64,000 nt of DNA from JANQRZ01 sp965215165 (GCA_965215165.1 CBDCCX010000006.1:992001-1056000), one strand, 5' to 3'. Counted from the stretch's first letter, positions 7,923 through 16,010 are shown. The notes: generated by a model from the letters alone, not told the origin. Numbers and translations are program-made.

Positions 7923-10067
7923 CTATCGGACTAGGGTCAGCCGTCCGGTCTGGACCTGCGTGCCGGCGGTTAGTCGGTACACGTAGACACCGCTCGGCAG
8001 TCCGTCGGCCGCAAACGGCGCGGCGTGCGAGCCGGCCGGGCGCACCTCGTCGACGAGCACCGCCACCTCGCGGCCGGTCACGTCGTAAACGGCGAGCCGC
8101 ACCGGGCCGGCCGCGTCGAGGGCGAACGTCAGCGTGGTCTGGCGCTGGAACGGGTTCGGGTAGGCACCGAGCGCCGCGCCGTCCGCCTCCGAGCGCACCC
8201 ACTCCGTCTCGCCCGTCGCCATGACGGGAGGAGCAGCGGTCTCGGCCAGCACCGGCGTTCCGGTCGTCAGCTCGACCACGGTCCACTCGGTATCGCCCTG
8301 CGCCATCCGGCTCGCGGCCGAGATAGAGCCGATCGCTTTCGTGACGGGGAAGCTCGACGTGGAGGCCGCGAGCGGAAACTGGCCGGTCTGTACGACATAC
8401 GTGTAGCTGCCGCCCGGAGCGGCGGCGGGGACGCGCTGCTGGAGGGTGACCGGTCCTACATTCGCCCCGCCGGGCAGCACGATGCGCCTCGGCCCGACGA
8501 GCGGCCCGAGCACGCTCCCGTTCGGCAACAGGACCGACGCCCACGCGTCCACGGCCTGCGTTTGACCGGTAGCGTTCTCCAGTCTCACCTCGAAGGTGAA
8601 GCTGCCGCCGCCGGAGGGAATCGACACCGGGCCGTCCACCTCGGCCTCGACCTCGAACACGGCCGGCAGCGGACCGCCCGCGTAGAGATACGCCCGGCCC
8701 GCGTCGGTGGGTGCGGTGCCCGGATCCTCGAAGTAGGCTCCCGTGAGCACGTCCCCTCGGCCGTCGCCGTTGGTGTCCGGCACGCCGGCGACGGAGAAGC
8801 CGAAGAAGCCGTCGCGCTCCTGCTTCGGCGACGAGTAGACGGAGAGCAGCGCGCCGTCGTCGCCGGAGAACAGGTAGGCCCGGCCGGCGTCCCGAGGCGC
8901 GCCGCGCGGGTTCTCCAGCACGGCCCCGACGAGCAGGTCGCCGCGCCCGTCGCCGTCGACGTCCGAGATGCCGGAGACCGACAGGCCGAAGTAGCCCTCG
9001 ACCTCCTCGTTCGGCGAGACCAGGGTGCGGATCAGCGTCCCCGTGTCGCCGGAGAACAGGTAGGCGCGCCCCGCCCCGGCGGCCGTCGGGCCCAGGTCCT
9101 CGCGGTAGGCCCCGACGAGCAGGTCGTCGTCGCCGTCGCCGTCGGCGTCCGGCACGGCGGCCACGGACGAGCCGAAGTAGCCCTGCGTCTCTTCGTTGGG
9201 CGACACGAGGGTGTGGATGAGCGTGCCCGTCGCTCCACTGAAGAGGTAGGCGCGGCCGGCGAAGACGGGACTCGTGCCGGGGTCCTCGCGCTCCGCGCCG
9301 ATCAGCAGGTCGCCGAAGCCGTCGCCGTTCACGTCCCTGACCCCGGCCACGGAGATGCCGAAGAGGCCCAGCGCTTTCGGGTCGGGCGAGGCGAGGGTGC
9401 GCAGCAGCGCGCCCGTCGCTCCGCTGAAGAGGTGCGCCTGTCCCGCCCCGTCCGGTCTCCCTCCCGGGTCCTCGCTGTAGGCCCCGACGAGGAGGTCGCC
9501 GCGCCCGTCGCCGTCGACGTCCGGCACGCCGGCGACGTCACCGCCGAAGTAGCCCGCGAACTCCTCGTTTGGCGAGACCAGGGTCCGGAGCAGCGCGCCG
9601 TTCGCCCCACTGAACAGGTAGGCCCGGCCCGCCCCGGCTGGGCTCGAGCCCGTGGTCTCAACGTAGGCTCCGACGAGCAGGTCGCCGCGCCCGTCGCCGT
9701 TCACGTCCGGCACCCCCGCCACGGCCGAGCCGAAGAGGCCGCCGTCCTGCTCGTTGGGCGAGACGAGCGTGAACCGCAATGACCGGTCGGCTCCGCTGAA
9801 CAGGTAGGCGCGACCAGCGCGCTCCAGACCCGGCACCGGACTCTGACCAAAGGCCCCGACGAGGAAGTCGCCGCGCCCGTCGCCGTCGGTGTCGTCCACC
9901 CCGGCGGTCGCCCACCCGAAGTAGCCGGAGTTCTGCTGGGTCGGGGCTTGCAGCTCGGCCAGGACGTAAGGGCTGGGCGTCTGCGCCGCCGCCGGTGCGA
10001 CGCTCGCGAGGACGAGGGCGAGCACGGCGAGCCGGCGCGAGAGAGAGGGTAGGGAGAGGAGGTGCAT
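7923..10067 (-). CDS. FG-GAP repeat T9SS-secreted protein
   Basis: A 714-residue secreted protein starting at the ATG at 10067. The signal peptide ends VAPAAAQ. Residues about 35-480 contain seven FG-GAP (integrin-alpha-like) repeats of about 65 residues. Each has a GYFGxSVAGVPD lead and a calcium-type DxDGDGRGDLLVGA loop, and each describes one propeller blade; seven is the canonical blade number. A linker with an Ig-like segment follows. The C-terminus is a T9SS type A sorting domain (AYPNPFQRQTTLTFAL, VYDVTGREVAVL, LPSGVYVYRLTAG, LTLVR), predicting export through the type IX system and surface attachment or release. Calcium-dependent adhesion is inferred. The repeats are similar at DNA level, so recombination between them is possible. 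Confidence 0.92.
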   Translation of the reverse strand: MHLLSLPSLSRRLAVLALVLASVAPAAAQTPSPYVLAELQAPTQQNSGYFGWATAGVDDTDGDGRGDFLVGAFGQSPVPGLERAGRAYLFSGADRSLRFTLVSPNEQDGGLFGSAVAGVPDVNGDGRGDLLVGAYVETTGSSPAGAGRAYLFSGANGALLRTLVSPNEEFAGYFGGDVAGVPDVDGDGRGDLLVGAYSEDPGGRPDGAGQAHLFSGATGALLRTLASPDPKALGLFGISVAGVRDVNGDGFGDLLIGAEREDPGTSPVFAGRAYLFSGATGTLIHTLVSPNEETQGYFGSSVAAVPDADGDGDDDLLVGAYREDLGPTAAGAGRAYLFSGDTGTLIRTLVSPNEEVEGYFGLSVSGISDVDGDGRGDLLVGAVLENPRGAPRDAGRAYLFSGDDGALLSVYSSPKQERDGFFGFSVAGVPDTNGDGRGDVLTGAYFEDPGTAPTDAGRAYLYAGGPLPAVFEVEAEVDGPVSIPSGGGSFTFEVRLENATGQTQAVDAWASVLLPNGSVLGPLVGPRRIVLPGGANVGPVTLQQRVPAAAPGGSYTYVVQTGQFPLAASTSSFPVTKAIGSISAASRMAQGDTEWTVVELTTGTPVLAETAAPPVMATGETEWVRSEADGAALGAYPNPFQRQTTLTFALDAAGPVRLAVYDVTGREVAVLVDEVRPAGSHAAPFAADGLPSGVYVYRLTAGTQVQTGRLTLVR

Positions 10068-10254
10068 AAGTCGAGTTTGGATTGGTGAGCCGGGCGCTAG
10101 AAACACGTTCCGGGCAAAAAGTGATCCCACTGAGCACCGAGTACGAACTAAGGTGCGCCGGGCGGGTCACACCGTTGCCCGATGCCCCTATGCAAAGCGG
10201 CGAGACCGGGTAAATGCTCCCGGTCTCGCCGCCCTACTGAATCCCGCGCGCGTG

Positions 10255-11517
10255 CTAGCGGACGAGCGTGACGCGGCCGGTCTCGACCGTCGTGCCGGCC
10301 GTGAGGCGGTAGACGTAGACGCCGCTCGGCAGCGAGGCCGCGTCGAAGCTCAGGCTGTGCTGCCCAGCCTCCATCGCGCCCTCGGCGAGGGTAGCGACCG
10401 CACGGCCGCGCACGTCGTAGACGACGAGCGACACGTCAGCGGCCCGGTCCAGCTCGAAGCCGATCTCGGTGCTGCGGGCGAACGGGTTCGGGTAGGCCCC
10501 GACCGTAGCGACGCGCGCCGCGGCGGAGACCTCCGCGCCCTCGACGATCCACGGCGTGGCGTCGGTCACGCTCCAGGCGGTCGCGGCCGGGCCGCTCGGC
10601 GCGGCCGGCGTGACCGTAATCACGAACGACTCGATGTCTACGACCGTGTTCGGAGCCTGGCCGATCTTGAGGTCATAGTCGTAGGGCCCTAGCGGCGCGT
10701 TCATCGGGATGCTCTGGGTGTAGCTGCCGTTGAGCGTGAAGCCAGGCGGCAGCGTGCCCGAGCGGACCGTGCGCCCGGTGACGGGGTTGCCGCCGCGCCT
10801 GACCATGAAGAACAGGTCGCCCGTGACCGAGTTGGTGGTGTTGTTGGTGATCGAGTACGAGAATACGATCGAGCCACCTCGGGCGACGGTCGTCTGGCTG
10901 GCCGAGGCCATCAGCTCGAAGTTCGGCCCCATGCCGTCCTCGCAGTCGAGGTCGGTGCTGCCGAGGCCGTCGAACGTGTCGATCGGGAAGCCGACGTAGT
11001 TCTCGGCTGGGTCGAAGGCGTCGCTCGTGTCGGCGTCGGCGTCGCAGCTATCGTCGACGCGGCGGAGCGTGTTGTTCTGGGTCGAGGTGTCGCCCATCCC
11101 CCACTCGTCGCCGGGGTCGAAGCCGACCTGGCCGATGGCGTCAACGATCATCGTCGAGTCGCGGAAGAGCACGACCGCGTCGTCGCCGTTGAAGAAGCTC
11201 GCGCCGGAGAGCTGGTCGGCCTCGGCGAGGATGGCCGGGTCGGCGCTGTCCTCGGCGAGCACGAACACGTCGCCGTCGGCGACGGTGCCCATCAGGGCGA
11301 TCGAGGTGCCGGCGGTGGCGTTGCCGTTGAAGTAGAACCGGAGGTAGTAGCGCTCGGCCCCGAGGTCGATGGCGCTGCCGGTGCCGTTGTAGAGCTCGAC
11401 GGCCTTGTTGAAGCTGGAGCCCTCGACGTACTCCGAGATCAGGAGGTCGTCCGGGGCCTGGGCGAAGGCGCTGCCGCACACGGCGACGGCCAGCACAGCA
11501 GGTAGAAGGTGTTTCAT
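10255..11517 (-). CDS. Lamin-tail domain T9SS-secreted protein
   Basis: A 420-residue secreted protein from the ATG at 11517, with signal peptide MKHLLPAVLAVAVCGSAFAQ. Residues about 22-165 are a lamin-tail domain (LISEYVEGSSFNKAVELYN, then NGDDAVVLF and TLRRVDDSCDAD). This module is widespread in secreted Bacteroidota nucleases and adhesins; no nuclease domain accompanies it here. A second beta-rich domain follows at about 210-320. The C-terminal T9SS sorting domain (GAYPNPFARSTEIGFEL, VYDVRGRAVATL, LPSGVYVYRLTAGT, VTLVR) is close to that of the FG-GAP protein downstream. Function beyond cell-surface display is unknown. Confidence 0.9.
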   Translation of the reverse strand: MKHLLPAVLAVAVCGSAFAQAPDDLLISEYVEGSSFNKAVELYNGTGSAIDLGAERYYLRFYFNGNATAGTSIALMGTVADGDVFVLAEDSADPAILAEADQLSGASFFNGDDAVVLFRDSTMIVDAIGQVGFDPGDEWGMGDTSTQNNTLRRVDDSCDADADTSDAFDPAENYVGFPIDTFDGLGSTDLDCEDGMGPNFELMASASQTTVARGGSIVFSYSITNNTTNSVTGDLFFMVRRGGNPVTGRTVRSGTLPPGFTLNGSYTQSIPMNAPLGPYDYDLKIGQAPNTVVDIESFVITVTPAAPSGPAATAWSVTDATPWIVEGAEVSAAARVATVGAYPNPFARSTEIGFELDRAADVSLVVYDVRGRAVATLAEGAMEAGQHSLSFDAASLPSGVYVYRLTAGTTVETGRVTLVR

Positions 11518-11676
11518 GACGGAAGGGTTGGAATGAAGGAGTAAGGACTCCGGCGGGAGAGCCGGCGATGCGCCTAGCATACGGCACCGGGTGCCTGCGT
11601 CCTAGCGCTTCGAGCTTACCTCTATGTAATGCTTCGGCGCGTCCTGCTCACTCGGCCGTGCCTCGCGCGCGCCGCT

Positions 11677-11772
11677 AGGCCCCCCACCACGCCCGGTCGA
11701 GCGAGCGGTACGGCACCGCCTCGGCCAGGTGCCCCGCCTCCAACCGCCCTGCGCCCGCCAGGTCCGCCGCCG
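11677..11772 (-). pseudogene. Fragment of the comM 3' end
   Basis: About 96 bp closely resemble the last codons and stop of the intact comM gene at 13934-14030, for example the shared GGTCGAGCGAGCGGTAC and CCTCGGCCAGGTG. Similarity also continues about 15 bp beyond the stop. The fragment lies in the minus orientation and abuts the stop codon of the damaged RES toxin. It is a leftover of a second comM copy or of a rearrangement at the comM 3' end. Confidence 0.75.
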
Positions 11773-12111
11773 TCACTCCAGCAGGCGTGGGTCAAACGGA
11801 GCGGCCACCGGAGCCGAGACCTCGACCTCCCCGAACGCGGGGTGCTGCGGGTTGACGAGGACATTCCACTCGCTCGCGACCACGACGCTCGGTACCCGCA
11901 GCGCGAGCGAACGCCCCTCGGCCAGCCACGCATCGCCGACGGCCTGAGAGGCTCCCGTGTACGGCCGAGCGTCCCACCCTGCCAGCGAACCCGAGGCATA
12001 CACTACGCGCTTGCCGGGGCTGTTGAAGCGCCCGCCCCACTGCCGCGCCCCCTCACCCGAGTAGGCGTCGCCGGCGTACTCGGGAGCCGTGATGCGCCAG
12101 ACCTCAACCAC
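11773..12111 (-). pseudogene. RES-domain toxin with internal deletion, probably inactive
   Basis: A 112-residue RES-family protein (GTG start at 12111) directly behind its Xre-type antitoxin, with a 9-bp gap. The N-terminus matches RES (VWRITAPEY, YSGEGARQWGGRFNSPG, VVYASGSLA) and so does the C-terminus (AVGDAWLAEGRSLALRVPS, SEWNVLVNPQHPAF). Alignment with the intact paralogue at 13449-13919 shows an in-frame loss of about 45 residues at nucleotides about 11977-11982. The lost part is the LAELEVLV helix carrying the family's conserved Glu and the following core strand. RES toxins of the MbcT/ParT type consume or transfer ADP-ribose from NAD+, and that Glu region belongs to the active site, so loss of toxicity is inferred. 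The reading frame itself is open. Confidence 0.75.
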
Positions 12112-12120
12112 GGTTGCCGC

Positions 12121-12528
12121 TCATACGGGGATGCCCTGCTCGATGTGGCCGAGGAGACGCTCGACGAGCCGCGCCCCCGGTTCCGTCCGTGCCAGCTCAA
12201 GCGGGAGGGCACCGCCGAGCGCGAAGTTGGGCTCGCGCATCCACGCCCGCGCGGCCTCGGCACCGCCGAGCACCTGCGACGCCATCTCGGCGAGCCGCCC
12301 GAGCCGGTACGCGCGCTCCGACTCATCGGGCGGGAGCCGCTCGCCCGAGCGCCGACGCCGTGAGAGCGTCCGGGGCGAGAGCAGGAGCACGTCTGCTAGC
12401 TCGCGGCTCGACAGGCCGAGCGCCTCCCGGAGGCCGTCGAGCGCGGCGGGGGCTAGCCCCTTCTCGACGCGGCGCGCGGCCGTGGGTAGGTCCCACGCGG
12501 CAAAGTCAGCCGTGGAATAGCCAAGCAT
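12121..12528 (-). CDS. Xre/MbcA/ParS-type antitoxin (first module)
   Basis: A 135-residue antitoxin of the Xre/DUF2384 type that pairs with RES toxins. The ATG at 12528 is chosen because it aligns with the start of the second module's antitoxin; upstream codons are non-homologous. An N-terminal helix-turn-helix-like part (LREALGLSSRELADVLLLS, then PRTLSRRRRSG) is followed by the C-terminal toxin-binding segment (VLGGAEAARAWMREPN, LELARTEPGARLVE, LLGHIEQG). In the family it neutralises the toxin and represses its own promoter. Its partner toxin has lost a core segment, so this may now act only as an orphan regulator or as an anti-toxin against the neighbouring module. Confidence 0.85.
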   Translation of the reverse strand: MLGYSTADFAAWDLPTAARRVEKGLAPAALDGLREALGLSSRELADVLLLSPRTLSRRRRSGERLPPDESERAYRLGRLAEMASQVLGGAEAARAWMREPNFALGGALPLELARTEPGARLVERLLGHIEQGIPV

Positions 12529-12624
12529 CGGCAGTCCGGCAAGTGGCAAACACGAGGAGGTCAGACGGCGGTCGTAGCCCGCGGAGCGCTTTCGGTTCCA
12601 AGCCCGTGGCTCCGGTCTCACGCT

Positions 12625-12652
12625 CCCCACCCGGCGCGGTCGAGCGAGCCGT
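12625..12652 (-). repeat. Second short copy of the comM tail
   Basis: A 28-bp stretch containing GGCGCGGTCGAGCGAGC matches the end of intact comM (13942-13970) with a few substitutions. It lies upstream of the first antitoxin, in the same orientation as comM. Confidence 0.6.
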
Positions 12653-12682
12653 CACGATCAGGCGGGCCGTCTCTAGCTACGC

Positions 12683-12722
12683 CACGATGGTGCTACTGCA
12701 CTCACGATGGTGCTACTGCACT
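12683..12722. repeat. Perfect 20-bp tandem duplication
   Basis: CACGATGGTGCTACTGCACT occurs twice without gap. The second copy overlaps the stop codon of the T9SS-domain remnant at 12713. It may be a duplication made when DNA was inserted or repaired here. Confidence 0.9.
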
Positions 12723-12880
12723 ACGGTGAACCGCCGGATCGCTGTATGTCGCTGCGCTGTCAGATGCAAGAGATACATCCCCGCAGGCAACGACGACGCC
12801 TCGAGCGTAGGCGTGTGTGCCCCCGCCTCGAAGCAGGCCGCTGACGAGCACGGCCACGCGGCGGCCGAGCACAACGAATG
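12713..12880 (-). pseudogene. Remnant of a T9SS C-terminal sorting domain
   Basis: On the minus strand this region translates as a T9SS sorting domain broken by one frameshift. First comes VVLGRRVAVLVSG (VYDVLGRxVAVL motif). After a one-base shift in a short G-run (about 12824-12830) the continuation is ASSLPAGMYLLHLTA and RRFTVVQ, then a TAG stop at 12713. Nothing of the upstream protein remains; instead the domain is fused to a comM fragment at about 12880. A decayed gene tail is the simplest reading. Confidence 0.75.
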
Positions 12881-12881
12881 A

Positions 12882-12945
12882 GCAGGGGTTCATCGAAGCC
12901 GCAAGCATGGAGCGCGCCGGGTACGCTATGGCACGCCCGAGTGAG
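12882..12945 (-). pseudogene. Internal fragment of comM
   Basis: About 60 bp match the middle of intact comM (about 14410-14475), including the shared GGGGTTCATCGA and AGCGCGCCGGGTACG. On the minus strand it encodes MLAASMNPC against MLVASMNPC in intact ComM. It joins the T9SS remnant on one side and the promoter region of the second antitoxin on the other. Confidence 0.7.
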
Positions 12946-13015
12946 TGGAACCTGACTCGTCAGACATACTATCACCACCTGGGCTTAGCATTTTTCCATA
13001 TGACTCAGCACTCCT

Positions 13016-13441
13016 ATGCCTGAAACCCTTGCTTCCTCTCTCACCAACGACTTTCCCGAACTGGCACTCAGTGACGCCACCCAGCTCGTCGAGGCCGTCC
13101 GCGACGGCCTGCCGACCGGGCGCTTTGACGCGCTTCAACGAACCCTGGGCGTATCGTCCGGCGCGCTCTCCGGGGTGCTCCACATCTCGCCGAGCACCCT
13201 CAGCCGGCGGCGACAGCGTGGGACGTTCGACGTCGTAGAGTCCGAGCGGCTCGTCCGGCTCGCCCACCTCGTGGCGCGCGCTGTCGAGGTGATGGAAGGC
13301 GTCGAGGCGGCGCGGCGGTGGCTGACCGAGCCCGTGCGGGCGCTCGGCGGTGAGACCCCGCTGCGCTACGCCTCGGTTGGGCCGGGCGCGCGCGAGGTCG
13401 AGCACCTCCTCACGCGGATCGAGCACGGGGTCTACAGCTAG
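13016..13441 (+). CDS. Xre/MbcA/ParS-type antitoxin (second module)
   Basis: A 141-residue antitoxin, ATG at 13016, homologous throughout to the first module's antitoxin. It has the helix-turn-helix-like LGVSSGALSGVLHIS followed by PSTLSRRRQRG, and the DUF2384-type end VMEGVEAARRWLTEP, LLTRIEHG. It is the upstream gene of an intact Xre/RES module: the toxin start follows after 7 bp. It probably neutralises the RES toxin by direct contact and autoregulates. The AT-rich stretch just upstream (TTAGCATTTTTCCATATG, about 12985-13005) is the likely promoter and operator. It is transcribed divergently from the first module, across the debris region 12529-13015. Confidence 0.88.
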   Translation: MPETLASSLTNDFPELALSDATQLVEAVRDGLPTGRFDALQRTLGVSSGALSGVLHISPSTLSRRRQRGTFDVVESERLVRLAHLVARAVEVMEGVEAARRWLTEPVRALGGETPLRYASVGPGAREVEHLLTRIEHGVYS

Positions 13442-13448
13442 GTACACG

Positions 13449-13919
13449 ATGATCGAGGCGTGGCGGCTGGTCAAGGCGAAGCATGCCGAGACCGCGTTCA
13501 GCGGCGAGGGCGCCCGCCTGGCCGGGGGGCGCTGGGGCAGCGTAGGGACCGCGCTCGTCTACATGTCCGCCTCGCTCTCGCTGGCCGAGCTGGAGGTTCT
13601 GGTCAATCTCCCAACGGATCGCCTGCTCGCCTCCTATGCCGCCTTCCGGGTGCGCTTCGGCTCGGGTTTCGTCGAAGTGCTCTCAGCCGCATCGCTTCCC
13701 GCTAACTGGCGTCACGACCCGGCCCCTCAGTCGACGAAAGCGATAGGCGACACGTGGGTGCGCGAGGGCCGGAGCTTGGTGCTCCGGGTGCCCTCGGCGG
13801 TCGTGCCCTCCGAGTGGAACTATCTCCTCAACCCGGCGCACCCGGACGCGGAGCAGCTGGAGGTCAGCGGGCCGCTCGACCCGCTGCTCGACCCGCTGCT
13901 CGACCCGCGCCTCCAGTAG
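13449..13919 (+). CDS. RES-domain toxin (NAD-targeting), intact copy
   Basis: A 156-residue RES-domain toxin, ATG at 13449. The conserved blocks are in order: WRLVKAKHAETAFSGEGAR, GGRWGSVGTALVYMSASLS, LAELEVLVNLP, then GDTWVREGRSLVLRVPSAVV, PSEWNYLLNPAHPD. The Arg, Tyr, Glu and Ser positions used by the family are present. RES toxins of characterised Xre-RES pairs (MbcT, ParT) deplete NAD+ or ADP-ribosylate a metabolic enzyme, arresting growth; which applies here is unknown. The C-terminus has an in-frame 12-bp repeat (CTGCTCGACCCG) producing LLDPLLDP. The stop lies 14 bp from the comM stop, converging on it. Confidence 0.88.
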   Translation: MIEAWRLVKAKHAETAFSGEGARLAGGRWGSVGTALVYMSASLSLAELEVLVNLPTDRLLASYAAFRVRFGSGFVEVLSAASLPANWRHDPAPQSTKAIGDTWVREGRSLVLRVPSAVVPSEWNYLLNPAHPDAEQLEVSGPLDPLLDPLLDPRLQ

Positions 13920-13933
13920 GCTCGCGCGCCCCG

Positions 13934-15475
13934 CTAGGCGCCCCACCAGGCGCGGTCGAGCGAGCGGTACTGCACGGCCTCGGCCAGGTGCGCCGCCTCG
14001 ACGCGCGCCGCCCCGGCCAGGTCGGCCACCGTGCGCGCCACCTTCAGCATCCGGTCGTAGCCCCGCGCCGAGAGGCCGAGTCTGGAGAGCGCCATCTTCA
14101 TCAGCGCCTCGCCCTCGGCGTCGAGCCGGCAGTGCTCGCGCACCAGGCGCGTGCCCATCTGCGCGTTGCAGTGCACGCCCTCATCGCCGGCAAGGCGGGC
14201 AGCCTGACGCCCCCGCGCCGCGATCACCCGGCCGCGCACGGCCTCGGAGGACTCGCCTGGAGCGCGGCGGCGGAGCTCGTCGAACGGCACGGGCGTGACC
14301 TCGACGTGGAGGTCGATGCGGTCCATGAGCGGGCCGGAGATCTTGGCGAGGTAGCGCTGGACCTGGGGCGGGGCGCAGACGCAGGCGCGCGTCGGGTCGT
14401 TCAGGTGCCCGCACGGGCAGGGGTTCATCGAGGCGACGAGCATGAAGCGCGCCGGGTACGACACCGTGCACCGCGCCCGGGCGAGGGTGATCTGCCCCTC
14501 CTCCATCGGCTGCCGCATGACCTCGAGCACCTGCCGCCGAAACTCGGGCAGCTCGTCGAGGAACAGGACGCCGTTGTGGGCGAGCGAGATCTCGCCGGGC
14601 AGCGGGTTGGAGCCGCCGCCGCAGAGCCCGGCGTCGGAGATGGTGTGGTGGGGCGAGCGGAAGGGGCGCGTGGCGACGAGCCCGTGCCGCGCCGCGCCGT
14701 TGAGCGTGCCGCCGACGCTGTGGATGGTCGTCGTCTCGAGGGCCTCGTCCGCGCTGAGGCGCGGGAGGATGGTCGGCATCCGCCGGGCGAGCATGGTCTT
14801 GCCCGCGCCGGGCGGCCCGACGAGCAGCGCGTTGTGCCCCCCCGCCGCCGCCACCTCGAGCGCGCGCTTGACGTTCTCCTGCCCGCGCACGTCGGAAAAG
14901 TCGATGGGATAGTGCTGGGCCTCGTCGAAGAGCTGGTCCAGGTCGCGGTGGAACGGCGTCCCCACGCCGTCGGCGAGCAGGGCCACGGCGTCGCCGAGCG
15001 TGGCGACCGCGTACACCTCGAGGCCCTCGACCACGGCCGCCTCGGCCGCGTTCTCCTCCGGGACGAGGACGCCGCGCTTGCCCTCGGTGCGCGCGCGGAG
15101 GGCAGTCGGGAGCACGCCGCGCACGGGCCGGAGCGAGCCGTCGAGCGCGACCTCGCCGAGGATGAAGAGCGCGTCGAGCTCCGCCTGCGGGACCAGGCCC
15201 GAGGCGGCGAGCAGACCGAGGGCAATCGGCAGGTCGAAGGCCGCGCCCTCCTTCCGCACGTCCGCCGGGGCGAGGTTGACGGTGATGGCCCCGCGCGGGA
15301 CCGGCAAGCCGGAGTTCTTGAGCGCGGCCCAGACCCGGTCGCGGCTCTCGCGCACCGCCCCGTCGGGGAGGCCGACGACCGTCCACTTCGGCAGCCCCGG
15401 CTCGGTGTGCGTCTCGATTTCGATGGGGAGCGCGTCGACGCCGACGACGGTAGCGCTCCAGACATGGGACAGCAT
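13934..15475 (-). CDS. comM: ComM/YifB-family Mg-chelatase-like AAA+ ATPase
   Basis: A 513-residue protein of normal length for ComM/YifB, ATG at 15475. The N-terminal domain resembles a Lon-type S5 fold (IEIETHTEPGLPKWTVVGLP, ITVNLAPADVRKEGAAFDLP). A Walker A (LLVGPPGAGKTMLARR) lies at about residue 216, Walker B is in GVLFLDELPEF, and the Mg-chelatase signature is MLVASMNPCPCG. The C-terminal domain ends in SLDRAWWGA. ComM is a branch-migration helicase that promotes integration of foreign DNA during natural transformation. Partial copies of this gene lie at 11677-11772, 12625-12652 and 12882-12945, so the locus has been a site of rearrangement. Confidence 0.95.
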   Translation of the reverse strand: MLSHVWSATVVGVDALPIEIETHTEPGLPKWTVVGLPDGAVRESRDRVWAALKNSGLPVPRGAITVNLAPADVRKEGAAFDLPIALGLLAASGLVPQAELDALFILGEVALDGSLRPVRGVLPTALRARTEGKRGVLVPEENAAEAAVVEGLEVYAVATLGDAVALLADGVGTPFHRDLDQLFDEAQHYPIDFSDVRGQENVKRALEVAAAGGHNALLVGPPGAGKTMLARRMPTILPRLSADEALETTTIHSVGGTLNGAARHGLVATRPFRSPHHTISDAGLCGGGSNPLPGEISLAHNGVLFLDELPEFRRQVLEVMRQPMEEGQITLARARCTVSYPARFMLVASMNPCPCGHLNDPTRACVCAPPQVQRYLAKISGPLMDRIDLHVEVTPVPFDELRRRAPGESSEAVRGRVIAARGRQAARLAGDEGVHCNAQMGTRLVREHCRLDAEGEALMKMALSRLGLSARGYDRMLKVARTVADLAGAARVEAAHLAEAVQYRSLDRAWWGA

Positions 15476-15507
15476 GGCGGCACGGGTTGGGTGGAGGGAG
15501 TTCTCCC

Positions 15508-15672
15508 TTAGAGTCTGTCTATGAAGGCCGGGCAGGACTGCGAACGGCTGCGCGGGCCCTCCTCAGCGTTGCGCTGCATCGCCGTAGCGGTGCTACGGTT
15601 GCTTCGCGCGCCTCGACGACGACCTGCTCGCTCGTTCTCGCCTGTCTCCTCGACTTCGCAGACACACTCTTA
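15508..15672. mobile_element. MITE-like element with imperfect terminal inverted repeats
   Basis: About 165 bp between comM and a small membrane gene. Its ends are TTAGAGTCTGTCTATGAAG (15508-15526) and, inverted, TAAGAGTGTGTCTGCGAAG (complement of 15654-15672), matching at 15 of 19 positions. An internal perfect hairpin CCGTAGC/GCTACGG sits near the middle. It has no coding capacity of its own. The structure suggests a non-autonomous element, but no family name can be assigned by eye. Confidence 0.45.
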
Positions 15673-15732
15673 GACACCCAGCGTCCGCCGGTATAACCTC
15701 CAGCCCAAACTATCTCTGCGGACCGACTCTCC

Positions 15733-15948
15733 CTACGGACCGATTACGCGCTGCACCAGCCGGTAGGCGATGAAGCCCGTCACCCCGAACATGATCGCGT
15801 AGAGCATATCGTCGTACGGCTCGCTGGCGACGAGCTCGAACAGCAGGGCGGGCACGCCCGCGCCGATGCCCCCGGCGACGGCGAACACGACGGCGTAGAC
15901 GATCCAGAGGACGGTGGCGCGGGCGGCGCTGAGACGTGGCGGGGGCAT
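15733..15948 (-). CDS. Small two-helix membrane protein
   Basis: A 71-residue hypothetical protein, ATG at 15948. It has two predicted membrane helices: about residues 12-37 (VLWIVYAVVFAVAGGIGAG) and about 47-66 (MLYAIMFGVTGFIAYRLVQ). It is the last gene of the minus-strand cluster that runs down from the DUF3467 gene, 62 bp after the barrel protein. I cannot assign a family. A role at the inner membrane is all that can be inferred. Confidence 0.6.
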   Translation of the reverse strand: MPPPRLSAARATVLWIVYAVVFAVAGGIGAGVPALLFELVASEPYDDMLYAIMFGVTGFIAYRLVQRVIGP

Positions 15949-16010
15949 GGTGTACTCTTGGCTAGGACCCGCAAAGCTACGAGCCGACCGACCCGCTCAC
16001 AGCGACCCGC

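Noticed and set aside
13754..15511. Long plus-strand open frame opposite comM
   Set aside because: Antisense shadow; comM motifs are complete on the minus strand.
15487..15696. 69-codon plus-strand frame across the MITE-like element
   Set aside because: Spans the inverted-repeat element and has no family resemblance.
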